This document shows, piece after piece, positions 1 to 12,000 of a DNA stretch of 64,000 bases. Position 1 is the first letter of the stretch. The number at the start of each line of letters is the position of its first letter. The notes below the pieces were generated by a model, which was not told the DNA's origin, made no database searches, and was given only the letters and a program-made list of their open reading frames with translations. This DNA comes from Phoenix dactylifera (lineage: Eukaryota > Streptophyta > Magnoliopsida > Arecales > Arecaceae): assembly GCF_009389715.1 (NCBI RefSeq), contig NW_024067789.1:1-64000 (forward strand). The letters run 5' to 3'. The translations under genes and the position numbers were made by a program.

Positions 1-3000
1 GGCCAGGGAGCACGACGGAGCGAGCCCCGGGTGAGATCTTTATCGATTCGTCGTTTTTTTTCTTTTTATTCAATAAAGATTTCGATCCATCGTTTTATCC
101 CGGTTTTGCGGTTCGTTTAGAGGTCTCTAACGCGTTCCTCCTCTTAAAATCTTCTCTTTTGGCCGCAGAAAGATCTTTGTTGGAGGACTTCCCAAGGACA
201 CGAGCATTGGTGAGTCTCCTGTGCTATTCCTCATTCCTCTAGGGTTTCTTCCATATAAATTTTGGATATTTTTAATTCCAGTCAACTAAAGTGTGGATTC
301 ATTGCTATTATTATCATGCGGTTTTCGTGTGTTAAATTCCTTTTTTCAAGAAAAAATGAAATATTGGAAGGGTTGTAAGCACGTCGAGCTGTTTTAATTG
401 TGATATGATTCATCGGTTTTTTTTGCTTAATAAATCGGATTTTAATGCCTGATTTCGGTGCGATGGATCCGTGTTGTCGAGATCTAAACTCAGATGATGT
501 TGATTGCCCTCAGCATGTGTCGTTCCTGATTTGGTTGTCTTTCTCCCTTGATTACACTTTGATATCCTGACTTTATAATTATTCACAGATCTGGCCCTTG
601 TTCAATGCTTGATTTCTTCTTCTGTTACTCTAATGATGTTGACCATTTTCCAGAAGGTGAAATTGTCCCTTTTTTTGACTTTGGTAATTATTCTCCCTAT
701 CAATGCTTTTACTGCCTGTGTAACCTTGTTTCAATGTTAGTCATTTATTAAGTTTTGATGAACCAAATACAGGTTTTTCTTTTTCTTTTTCTTCTTTGTA
801 TCTCCAGTGCAATTTTTGTTGGTCTATGTGGTTGGATATAACACCATTTAAGTTTTTTTTGGGTTTAGCAAGCTATGCTAGGCTATTGTGTCTATTGGTT
901 TGTTTGTTGCAGTTTTAAGGATCCCATCCGCCTTCAGGCCATTTTTGCTGTAATATACTTATAATCAAGGAGATGATAGCCTTAAAGGCTTAAACCATAT
1001 TTCTGGGCACTGCTTTTGTTGTTGTTCTTTCCATCAGGACGCTGAAGCCTTGGTGTCAAATACACTCCTTTCAAATTGTTATTTCCAGTGGCTTTACTTA
1101 TATGGTGCTTCTAGTTTGTTGATAGCCCTACGCCTGATCTTTTTTTATCTCTTTTTTTTTAATTTATAGAAAAACCTGGTTTCTATTTTAGCCCAAGGCA
1201 TTTTTCACTTATTGCTGTACAATCACAATTTATTTTGTCACTTTATCTTTTACATCATGTGTCTTAACATCCATGTAATGCACAGTTTCTTCTCTCATGT
1301 GTGCCTTACTGGGAAAGAGAATTTATGGAAGGAGAGCATTGAAAGCCTTAAACTGTAGAATGTCTAATAAACCACACATATATAATGTTTATGACATGCA
1401 TTAAATTTTAATATGTAAAAGAACATGCTTATGGTCTCATATCCCTACCATATCCTATCCCACTTTTTTTTTTTTTAATTCAAGATTTCCATTTTCTGTA
1501 TGACCGTGTATGTGTTTCATAGAGAAATGATCCTCTTATCCGCACCTGGCAAATACAAACACCCCACAACAATGTTGTTGCTTACTCGATATTGTAGTGT
1601 TTGTTTGAATTGTCCTGTTTTCCTCCTCTTTTTTTTGTTGTACTATATATCCTTGTTGGCCACTAATATGCTAGGGCATAATTTCTTTATGCTTTTTTCC
1701 TTATCAAGACCATTTAAAATTTTGGGCTGATTCTATCAATATTATATGCTTTTATTTTTGGATATCGTAATTTTCTTGTGATTATGTTGTATTTTCTATT
1801 ATGTTTTGCGTGGTTATTGTTGATTATCTATTTCCTGGAGTACTTTTTGATATTTGTATAATATCCACATGCCATGTTAAATGTTTCTCCTGAAACTGCA
1901 TTATCTCTATTCCCCATAACAGCTACATTTACAAAGCATTTTGGGAAGTATGGCGAGATTATAGACCATGTGATAATGAAAGATAAATACACATCGCAAC
2001 CAAGGGGTTTTGGTTTCATCACCTATGCTGATCCTTCCGTTGTTGATAAAGTAATTGAGGATACCCATATAATCAATGGAAAACAGGTAAATGTCATTTG
2101 CAAGCTGAGAATGTTATATTTAGCTTGATTCAATTATTAGCTTATTCTTTCCGGTGCTTTCCAGTTGAGAAATTAGTTGTATGATGAAACACATTTTTCC
2201 CCTCCTTTAAAATCTCATGTGGATGCGTTTTCATTTTATATTCGAAGTTACTTGCATAATTTGGATGCTCAGACGCTTTACTGAGTCTTTATCAATTATT
2301 TCCTTCATCTATTGCTAATAGTTTTCTACTATTTATCATCAGTGTCATGGACATGAGAATCAGATAGGTGAAGTTTCTGAGTATTCGATTCAGCAAGTGG
2401 AAAAAAATTGGATACGGATATATGTAGAAAAATTATTATTAATAAATAAATCATATAAATTTTTTGAATAGAAAAATTAATATGTTGTATCTTTTACTTT
2501 TGTTTTGTGTGATGCTTCTTTTGTTGACAAGTTGGAACTTATTAGTATGAATTATACGGGCATGATGCAGTACTTTGTAGTATTGGACTCTTAGTTTCGA
2601 CATTCATCCATTGTTATTAATCACACAATTACCATGTTGTTTGGTTTGTATGTTGAGATGCAGAATGCTAGCTAAGTGACCTTAGAAAGCTGCACAAGAT
2701 AATTTTGTTCATTTATAGTTGATTACAACCAGAAGAGTATAACATCTAGGACAACTGCAACAAACTAGTCAGATATTATCTTAAACTAAAATGCTGATGT
2801 TGTATTTTTTGCCTTACTACTAGTATCTTTGTCATAATATATGACCTATATATCTCCAAAATTAAGCAAATGTCCAAGATTTTCATCAACTGAAAACCAA
2901 GATTTTCATCAATAAAGTGCGAATATAAAAACAAAAAGTTGAAAAGTTAACATGTAAAACCTTTAGCAATGATATAGATTTTCACATTCTTGTGTACTAG

Positions 3001-6000
3001 TGCTTCAGTTTTTATTCCCATGTTTGATAAAAAAAATAAGCTACCAATTTGGGGGAACTTGTTCTTCACATTTTGAGAACAAAAATCCATTCATCTCTTG
3101 TTCGTGTAGATTTCAAAAAGGATCAGAATAAGACAAAATATAATGGCAACATTGCACCTTCATTCCCTTCACTGTATAAGACAAGCAAATAAGTTAGAAT
3201 GTGTGACATCACAAAAGAGACAATATACTCATTCTTTTGACTTATTATATTGAACATGAAAACGCAAAAAGAATAACTTCAAATATAAATATTGAAATAC
3301 AAGCACTTGTTATGATAAAGCTATAAAAAGAAATATACATACTTACATAATATTATGTTGCCCAAAAATGGCAAAATGTTTCATTCTTTGAAGTTAATTA
3401 TTCCTTCCCACCTCTTGTTGGGTGAGATCCTTATACCAATTAACATAAAAAAGCCTTTTGGTGTAGTGATAGGTTCACCCAGTGAACTATTAGCTATTTC
3501 TAATTCTGTGGCCTTTTCCAAACAAACATCATCAGTTCATCACCAATAATATCCCAAAATTGGTATGGGCCTTGTGAGTATTCTTTGTCCTTGAAACAAG
3601 TCTGAGATTGCCATGGATATCAACATGAGCAATTGCTCATTGAGATTTCAACTTCTTCCTCTTAAGATTCTTTATAATGTGTTACATACTCCAATTCCTT
3701 CCACAACATAAGAAGAGGTAAGCTGACAAAGCAATCTGCACATTGAAATTCTCAAGCTTAAAACACATTCAAATAATCCAAAAGATAAGAAATAAAGCAT
3801 TTAGGAGTTATTGATAGTTTAATTTTTCAAAATTAGGAAATGGTAGCCTTACCTATCAGTTGATTATGCTAACGTTGGAGCATGAGATCCATGGTTAGCC
3901 CATCATGATTGTGGAGGAGAAAAGTATCTTTCACACGTCACATCTCATTGTCCAACATAACCTTCACATTTTCTTTGGCATTACGAATTGTACTTTGAAT
4001 TTAATAGTAGCCCCATCGTGCATTAATGACAGGTATATCTATGAATTTCTGATATTGGCATTTCATGGCTTGCCATCTCTTTTTCATTTGTTAGTCAGTT
4101 AGTGCTTCTGAAATCCCCAACTTGTTCCACACGCATGAAAATAGATAACATTATTGGGATATATTTTCTCATTACATGTGTCTCTAAAATTGCACTTTCC
4201 AGCAAAGTGAGAAATCCTGTGAAGTTTACTTATTCTTGGACTCTGAAGCTTAGAAACTTTAAAGCCATTTTTCAAATGGGTCTGATTGTAGGAAAGAGAA
4301 GAGAACTCTGATCATAAAAGGTTTTCACGTTTTTATTGCATTGGAGTTTTTGCTTACAAGATGACAGCTTGTCTTGATCAATGTTGGAAGCATAAACTCT
4401 GCAAACCTGAACATTTTTTTTGATTGAAATTGTTGCTGGAAATTGGACCCGGGGGCTGCCGCGAAGCCAGGGGAAGGAGGAGCTCCGCTGCCGGAAGGGC
4501 GGACGGCGGTGCGCCGGCCGGTGACGTCCTCCTGGAGGGGTGTAAGTCCTGCAAAAAAGCCGGTGGCCGGGCTTCCCGGCGCCGGCCCTCCGATGCTTAA
4601 GTCAGAGGGGGCAGATATGTGGAGAGAGCAAGGAAGAGAGTATATGGAGAGGACAGCCGGAATATTTGAATAAGATGAAGAAGATGAAGAGGGTGATATC
4701 CTCTATTGTGTCTGTGCTGTTTGCTTCTTTTCACCCGGTCCAGGAGGGTTCTGTCCCGGGGCCCCCAGTTTTTTCTCCCTTTTCCCTTTTTCCCCCAGGT
4801 TTCCTTTTATAGGAGGATTTTTGTTACCTGGGAGGTGACAGGAGGTTTGTCCTGTTTTGTAATAATTGGGCACGATTTGGCCCATTAATGGCGTGGTGGA
4901 AAATAAGGCCGAATCAGACCGGAACCAGGGAGTTGTCACGGTCGATCGGACCTGTTGGGGTGGTAGAACCGCCGGCCGTGGTAGGCCTGGGGTCCGTGGA
5001 TGGTAAGTGTATTTATTACCGAGTGAACCGGCGGTCAGGGAGAGCCATACGCTTTGATGGTTCGGTGATCCGGAGATCGCCTTGAGCCGTGTTCATTAAA
5101 TGACTGAGTGCATCGGAGACTCGAGGGGGTCTCATGCATTAATGGCAGGTCGTGCCGAATACCTGCGGAGATCTTATGCCTTGATGGCTTGGAGATAGCG
5201 GCAGGTTGTAGTGGAGTTGTCAGGTCCCTCAGGCTTAGAGGGTTAGGCAGAAGTTGAACATTTGGTCCAAGGCAATCGGCTCGGCAGGGGTGCCGAGCCG
5301 AGCTGGTCGCCCAATGGGGCGCCCTGTGGCGGGGTTGCTTCATAGTACTTCTGCTCGGCGCCCTTTGGGCGAGTACCTCCTAGCCGAGCGCCTCTATTTG
5401 GCGCTCTCTAGTCAGCGCTTTCTAGTTGAGCGCTTCTCTGGTCGGCGTCCGCTGGTCGGCTGTTCCTATCCGAGCATCTCTACTTGGCTATTTTGATTGG
5501 GCGCCTCTTGGCGCTCTCTCTGGTCGGCGCTCTTTAGTCGAGCGTCTTCCTGGTCGGCTCTTTCTAGCCGAGCATCCCTACTTAGGACGTTGGTTGGTCC
5601 GAGCGCCTCTTGGCGCTCCGGTCGGCATTCTTGGGCCGAGCATCTTTTCAGATTGGCGCTCTCTAGCCGAGCACCCCTCTGGTTGGTGCTCTCTGGTCGG
5701 CACTCTTTGGCCGAGCTCCTTTCTGGTCGGCGCTTTTTGGCCGAGCGCCTCCGTGGTGGTATGACTTTGGGGTTTTTTCCCCAACACTACCCCCCGACTT
5801 CCGAGTTCCAGTTGGCTACCAGCTGGAGCGCGGGAAGTAGCTTTAGTTGGGCCGTTACGGATTCCGAAAATTTTTTAATTTACTGCGCATTTTGAATTAT
5901 CGGAGGTTTCGAGGTGCCTTTAATAGGCGGCGTCTCTTCTTTTCCGAAAAGCCTCATTATTGGGGCACCTTTCGCGAAGCGTCCTCGCGTCGTGGGCTCA

Positions 6001-9000
6001 TGATGGGGCCACACGATCTTCGATTGCGGACGCCTTTCCACACGATCCGATGGGGCGCTTCAGCGTCCGAAGCGCTAGCCCTAATTAAATGCGTCGTTCT
6101 GTCTTTTGGACCGACACGCGTCGCCATCTAAACAGGATACAGCGTTTTTCTCGCTGATCCGGGCCGTTGGGGAGGTCTATTTAAACTCTCCCCTGGCCCC
6201 TTGTCCTCTTTCTATTGCCTTCTGTTTCCAGCTTTCCTTCCAGTCTTCCTCAGACCGAAGTTCCTTCTCTCCGGCGTTTCCCTCAGGTCCCTCTTCTTTT
6301 TGATTTCTTTTTCTCGCAATGGGTTCTCTCCCTAGCGAAGTCGAGTCCACCATGAGCGTCCTGGAGGTCGAGATGACCGAAGAGTGGTTCTTCCCTCTTC
6401 ACGGGTTCCGTTTGGAGCCCGCCAGGCGGAGGGACCGGATAACCGATCCTCCGGTAGGCCGGATCGGAGTGCATCTGGAATCGCTCTGGGCCGGCCTCCG
6501 ATTTCCTCTTCACGGCTTCGTGAATGAGTTGCTAACGGTGTGCCAGTTGGTTCCGGCGCAACTCACTCCGAACGCCTGGAGGACGGTGGTCGGTTTTCTA
6601 TCCCTGTGTTTACTGCAGGGGATTCCGACTTCTGTCAACGTCTTTCGGCGACTTTTTATTTTTAAGTCGAATCCGGGAGACGGGGAGTGGCTTTACATCG
6701 CCCTTCGGGCGGGTCGGCCACTCTTTCATGGTGCCCCCTCGTCCATTCATGGCTGGAAGGAGAAATTCTTCTTCCTTGGTTCTGCACAGTCCTGGGGGTT
6801 TGACCCCCGGTGGGGACCGGCTCAGCTCAAGTCCATCAACAAACCCCCCAGACTTTCTCCACGTGAGCAGGGGATCCTCGACGCCATCCGCAGCCTCGGG
6901 GACGGCATTTTACTAAACGGCCTCATATGTGAGGACGCTTTGGTGAACGTGGGCTTGAGCTCGGCACGTCCCCACGGTAAGGGTAGTTACAGTGTCTCTT
7001 TTTATTTCCTCATTGTTCTAATGTTCTAATCCTGTTCGCCTTTGCAGATATCGCAAAGATGGTGACGAAAAGCGAAGTTCTTTACGCCCGCTTCCAGAAG
7101 AGAGCGGCCGAGCTCTCGGGAGAGCCCACCGAGCCGAGAAAGAAGCAAAAGGTCTCGGCAACTTCGACTCCCTCGGCGGCAGCGGTGGCCGAGGCAGGTC
7201 CTTCCCGCCCTGCGCATCCCGAGGCGGGGCCTTCTCGCCCCGCTGACTCTGAGGCGGGTCCTTCTCAGCCCGCGCGCCCTGAGGCTGATCGGGGAGAGGG
7301 CGCGGGTTCCGGGGGCTCGGGCTCCAGAGGAGCCCCGATGGCGCCCCCATGCCCGGCGCCCTTGGCGCAGATCCCTGGTCGGCAGGATGCTCCAGTTGCC
7401 GACCAGGGGAGGAGTTCAGCGGGTCCCGTGCTTGCACGCCCCGTTATAGTTGTGCGGCGGTCAGATCGGCCGCTCGTCCGACCCCAGCCCCCTAGCTTCG
7501 AACCGGGGGGCAGTCAGGGAGCTTCGGGGTCGGCTCTACCTAGGCCAGCCGATGCTGGCCTTCCGGGCCCATCGGGCTCGGGGGGACGGGTGCCCCTTGC
7601 ATCCACCTGGTCGGTGTTCGAGGGTGATTCAACCCTCGAAAACCCTCGAGTAGCGCTGGAGGTATTCCGGGTCGCGCTGCTCCCAGCCGACCGGGCAATG
7701 ATGCAGTCCATGAGCTATAATGCTTTCATGGACTATACCCGCTGCAACGCCGTCCGGGTAAGTAAAATCTTCCACTTGTGTAATCCGTATAGATTTTCTA
7801 CTAGTGGCGCCTTATGTTTTTCTTTTCGTCTCTTTTACAGCATTTGCACGAGACAGAGATGCTGATGCACCTAGTCCAAGAATATCGGGAGAAAGCCCGG
7901 AGGTGCCAGCGCAGTTACGAGGAGGCCCAGAAGAGGTACATGGCCGCCGAGGCGAAGTACCAGGCCTCCGAGGAGAAATACCAGGCCTCTGAGGCCGAAC
8001 GACAGGTGTTCCAAGGAAAGGTCGGAGCATCTGATGAAAAGATTCGAGCTCTGACCGCTGAGCTCGGTGAAGAGAAGGGCGCGCATGCATTGGCGAGGTC
8101 CGAGCTGCGCGCCGCAGAGGCTCGATTGGCCAAAGCGGAGCAGGCGCTGGCCTCCCGCGAGCAGGAGGTGGGGAATGCCCGCCTCCGACATTCGGAGCTC
8201 GAGCGGGAAATAAAAACCCTCGAGAAGAAGGCCACCTACCACGAGGCTCGGGAGCTCGAGGCTCGGGAGCAAGCTCAGAGCGCGGTGGCGCTCTTTCGCG
8301 AGTCGGAGGAGTTCCGCGACCTCCTGGAAGAGGAGGGCGTGAATGGGCTGATCCAGGGCTTCCGGGATTTCCGCAATCAATTGCGGCGGCTCTCGGATTT
8401 TGACGTGAACTTGCTCCAACCGGGAGCAGGGGTCGAAAGGCCGGATGCGGAGGCGGATGCTCCGGAGGCCGAGGCGACCGAAGCCGCCCCCGAGGCTACT
8501 CCCATCGCTGCCGAGGCCACCGAAGAGGTTCCGGCTGCTGAGTCAACCACTCCCGGTACTGCCGAGGCCGAGGTGGTCGAGCTCGAGCCTTTGATGTAAT
8601 TTTTGTTATTTCTTGTAAAGTCGGGATGGCCTCCCATACTTGTAAGGGTCAAACCCGAATTTTGTACTTAGCCTACGGGCCTTTTTGAAATGAATATGCA
8701 TTTCTTTTTTGGAAACTCGTCTGTCATAGTCCAAGTTTTTCTGCTCGGATCCGTTTTAGGTTCCGAGGATATGGGCTCTAGGGCCTCAGCTTTTCCCGCC
8801 ACAGGGTTTGAGTTTAAGTTTGGCTTGCCGAGCTCCATTGCTCGGTCCTTCAACCAGTGGTATAGCAACGCTTGTGCTTATACCAAAGGATTTGGGCTCG
8901 GAGAGTCTTCCCGAGCTCAGTCCAGAATTCGACCGAGCCCTAAGGCGGTCTCTAGGACTTAAAATTTTTGCGAAGTTAGTGAACTTCGATCCTCGCGTTG

Positions 9001-12000
9001 CCGGGGCGGACCAGATTCGTTTCCAACGAATGGGTCGAATGCTCGTCAACTCGTGACGGAAATTCACCGGACTTAGTATAATAATGTGCTGGTGTCATTA
9101 GCACTCCTTCGCCGAGGCGATTGAAGACGCTCCTCTGCTCGGCGTCCGTTCTTTGAGGACATCGGCAGAGAAAAATCCAAGAACAGAATAGATGATGTAG
9201 AAACATTAAATAAATGGGTACCTTGTACCGTGTGCGTCTTTGCGCCAAGGCGACTGAAGACGCTTCTCTGCTCGGACTCCATTCTTTGGGGACGTCGGCA
9301 GAGAAATCCAAGAATAGAATAGATAATGTAGACATTAATGTAGAAACATTAAGCAAATGGGTACCTTGTACCGTGTGCGTCCTGGCGCCGAGGCGACTAA
9401 AGACGCTTCTCTGCTCGGACTCCGTTCTTTGGGGACGTCGGCAGAGAAATCCAAGAGCAGAATAGATAATATAAAAACATTAAATAAATGGGTACCTTGT
9501 ACCGTGTGCGTCCTGGCGCCGAGGCGACTAAAGACGCTTCTCTGCTCGGACTCCGTTCTTTGGGGACGTTGGCAGAGAAATCCAAGAGCAGAATAGATAA
9601 TGTAAAAACATTAAATAAATGGGTACCTTGTACCGTGTGTGTCTTTGCGCCAAGGCGACTGAAGACGCTTCTCTGCTCGGACTCCATTCTTTGGGGACGT
9701 CGGCAGAGAAATCCAAGAACAGAATAGATAATGTAAAAACATTAAATAAATGGGTACCTTGTACCGTGTGCGTCCTGGCGCCGAGGCGACTAAAGACGCT
9801 TCTCTGCTCGGACTCCGTTCTTTGGGGACGTCGGCAGAGAAATCCAAGAGCAGAATAGATAATGTAAAAATATTAAATAAATGGGTACCTTGTACCGTGT
9901 GCGTCTTTGCGCCTAGGCGACTGAAGACGCTTCTCTGCTCGGACTCCGTTCTTTGGGGATGTCGGCAGAGAAATCCGGCGATGGAGAACGAGCCGAGCTC
10001 GTTTGGCCAATAAAGACAACATCCCAACGTATCGGGGCATCCCGATGAACCGGGGCATCTCGACGTCTCGAGGCATCCCGGCCGAGGTCGGGGTAGGAGC
10101 ACGAGCCGAGCTCGTCCGGTCAGAGAGGACCGCTACTCAATAGTCGATGGAGCACGAGCCGAGCTCGTCCGGTCAGAGAGGACCGCTACTCAATAGATGG
10201 AGCACGAGCCGAGCTCGTCCGGTCAGAGAGGACCGCTACTCAATAATCGATGGAGCACGAGCCGAGCTCGTCCGGTCAGAGAGGACCGCTACTCAATAGA
10301 TGGAGCACGAGCCGAGCTCGTCCGGTCAGAGAGGACCGCTATTCAATAATCGATGGAGCACGAGCCGAGCTCGTCCGGTCAGAGAGGACCGTTACTCATG
10401 TCTCGACGTCTCGAGCTTCCCGGTAACCGGGGCATCCCGACGTCTCGGGGCATCCTGACCGTGGCCAGGGTAGGAGAACGAGCCGAGCTCGTTGGTTGAT
10501 GGAGAGCGCACCACGAACTCACGGACATCTTTAGGAGGTCCACGCAGGTACTCCATCATCCCGAAGCATCGGGGCATCCCAACCGTGGTCAGGGAAGAAG
10601 AATGAACCTTATGCCATGAGATAATCAGGAAAATTGGTGAGCTCGGAATAAGTTCGCAAACCATCAGTTTATTGTGAAATGAAATTCATAGAATGAAATT
10701 CAATGGTTGAATAATGGGGAACCCCTCAGGGTTCTACTGGTGGTACACGCGGAGATTTTCAGAGCTCTAGCTCCACGGAATGGGAGTCCCATCTAGAGAC
10801 TCCAATTGATAAGTTCCGGGTCGGCGAATGCGCGTGACTCGGTATGGTCCTTCCCAATTCGGGGCCAGCTTCCCTCGCTCAGTTGGTCGGGAGGTTTCAG
10901 CTCTTCTTAGGACAAGGTCCCTTGGTCTGAAAGATTTGACTTTGACCCTGGCGTTGTAGTACTGAGCTGTCTTTTGCTGGTACCTCGCCATACGTACTCG
11001 GGCGACCTCCCTTGTTTCCTCGATCAGGTCGAGGTTGCCTCTGAGCTGCGAAGAGTTGGAGCTGGCATCGTGGTGCTTGACTCTTGGAGAGGGGAGCCCA
11101 ATCTCTAGTGGAATGACGGCCTCCGTCCCATATGTTAGGTTGAAGGGAGTCTCGCCGGTGGGGACGCGGAACGTAGTCCGGTAAGCCCACAGGACATTGT
11201 ATAGGTCTTCGACCCATTGTCCTTTGGATTTGTCGAGCCTGGTTTTGAGACCCTGCAAAATAGTACGATTTGTTACCTCGGTTTCTCCGTTTGTCTGAGG
11301 ATGCGCGACCGAGATGAAGCGGTGGTCAATGCCAAGCTCGGAGCAGAACTCTCTGAAATGGATGTTGTCGAACTGGCGACCGTTGTCAGAGATAAGGATG
11401 CGGGGAAGCCCGAATCTGCAAATGATGGACTTCCAGACGAAATCCCGCATCTTCTGCTCAGTGATCCAGGCGAGGGGCTCAGCTTCCACCCACTTAGTGA
11501 AATAGTCGATGGAGACGACCAGGAACTTCCTTTGCTTGGTGGCCAGTGGAAATGGCCCAAGGATGTCAATTCCCCACTGGGCAAAAGGCCAAGGGGAGCT
11601 GATAGAAGTCAAAGGAGCCGAGGGCCGGCGCTGAACATTGGCGTTCCTTTGGCACCGGTCGCATCTTTGGACGAAATCCATAGCATCCTTCTGGAGTGTC
11701 GGCCAATAATATCCTTGGCGCAGAATTTTATGGGCCAATGCTCGCCCTCCCAGATAGTTTCCACAAATTCCTTCGTGGACTTCGCGCAGGGCATAATTAG
11801 CTTCCGTTGGGCGAAGGCATCTGAGGAGGGGAGAGGTGAAGGATTTCCGGTAGAGCTTTCCCTCGTATAGTATGTATCGGGTGGCGAGGCGCTTGATTCG
11901 GCGAGCCTCTCGTACATCAGCAGGGAGGGTTTTGTTTTGCAGATAGCTGATGAGTTCATCCATCCAGCTTGGCTCGAGCTCGGTGCAGAAGGTCTGCTCG

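Noticed and set aside
1874..2128. 84-codon frame read as a separate small RRM gene
   Set aside because: It is the hnRNP exon 1923-2086 read through both splice sites into the introns.
7871..8419. 182-codon - strand frame opposite the coiled-coil exon
   Set aside because: The + strand frame has splice sites, a start and a plausible coiled coil. The - strand product is a Leu/Arg-rich complement without features.
9214..10102. Series of similar 60-160-codon frames on both strands (products beginning MGTLYRV on +, MESEQRS on -)
   Set aside because: They are translations of the 131-bp tandem repeat. The period is not a multiple of three, so every frame is open for a short distance. No start context, codon bias or domain.
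10096..10399. CRISPR-like look of regularly spaced short repeats
   Set aside because: There are no unique spacers; whole 50- and 53-bp units repeat head to tail within a plant retrotransposon.
11217..11870. 217-codon + strand frame
   Set aside because: Lies fully opposite the integrase coding sequence of the 13-kb element, and its product matches no family. It is a shadow of the GC-rich pol frame.
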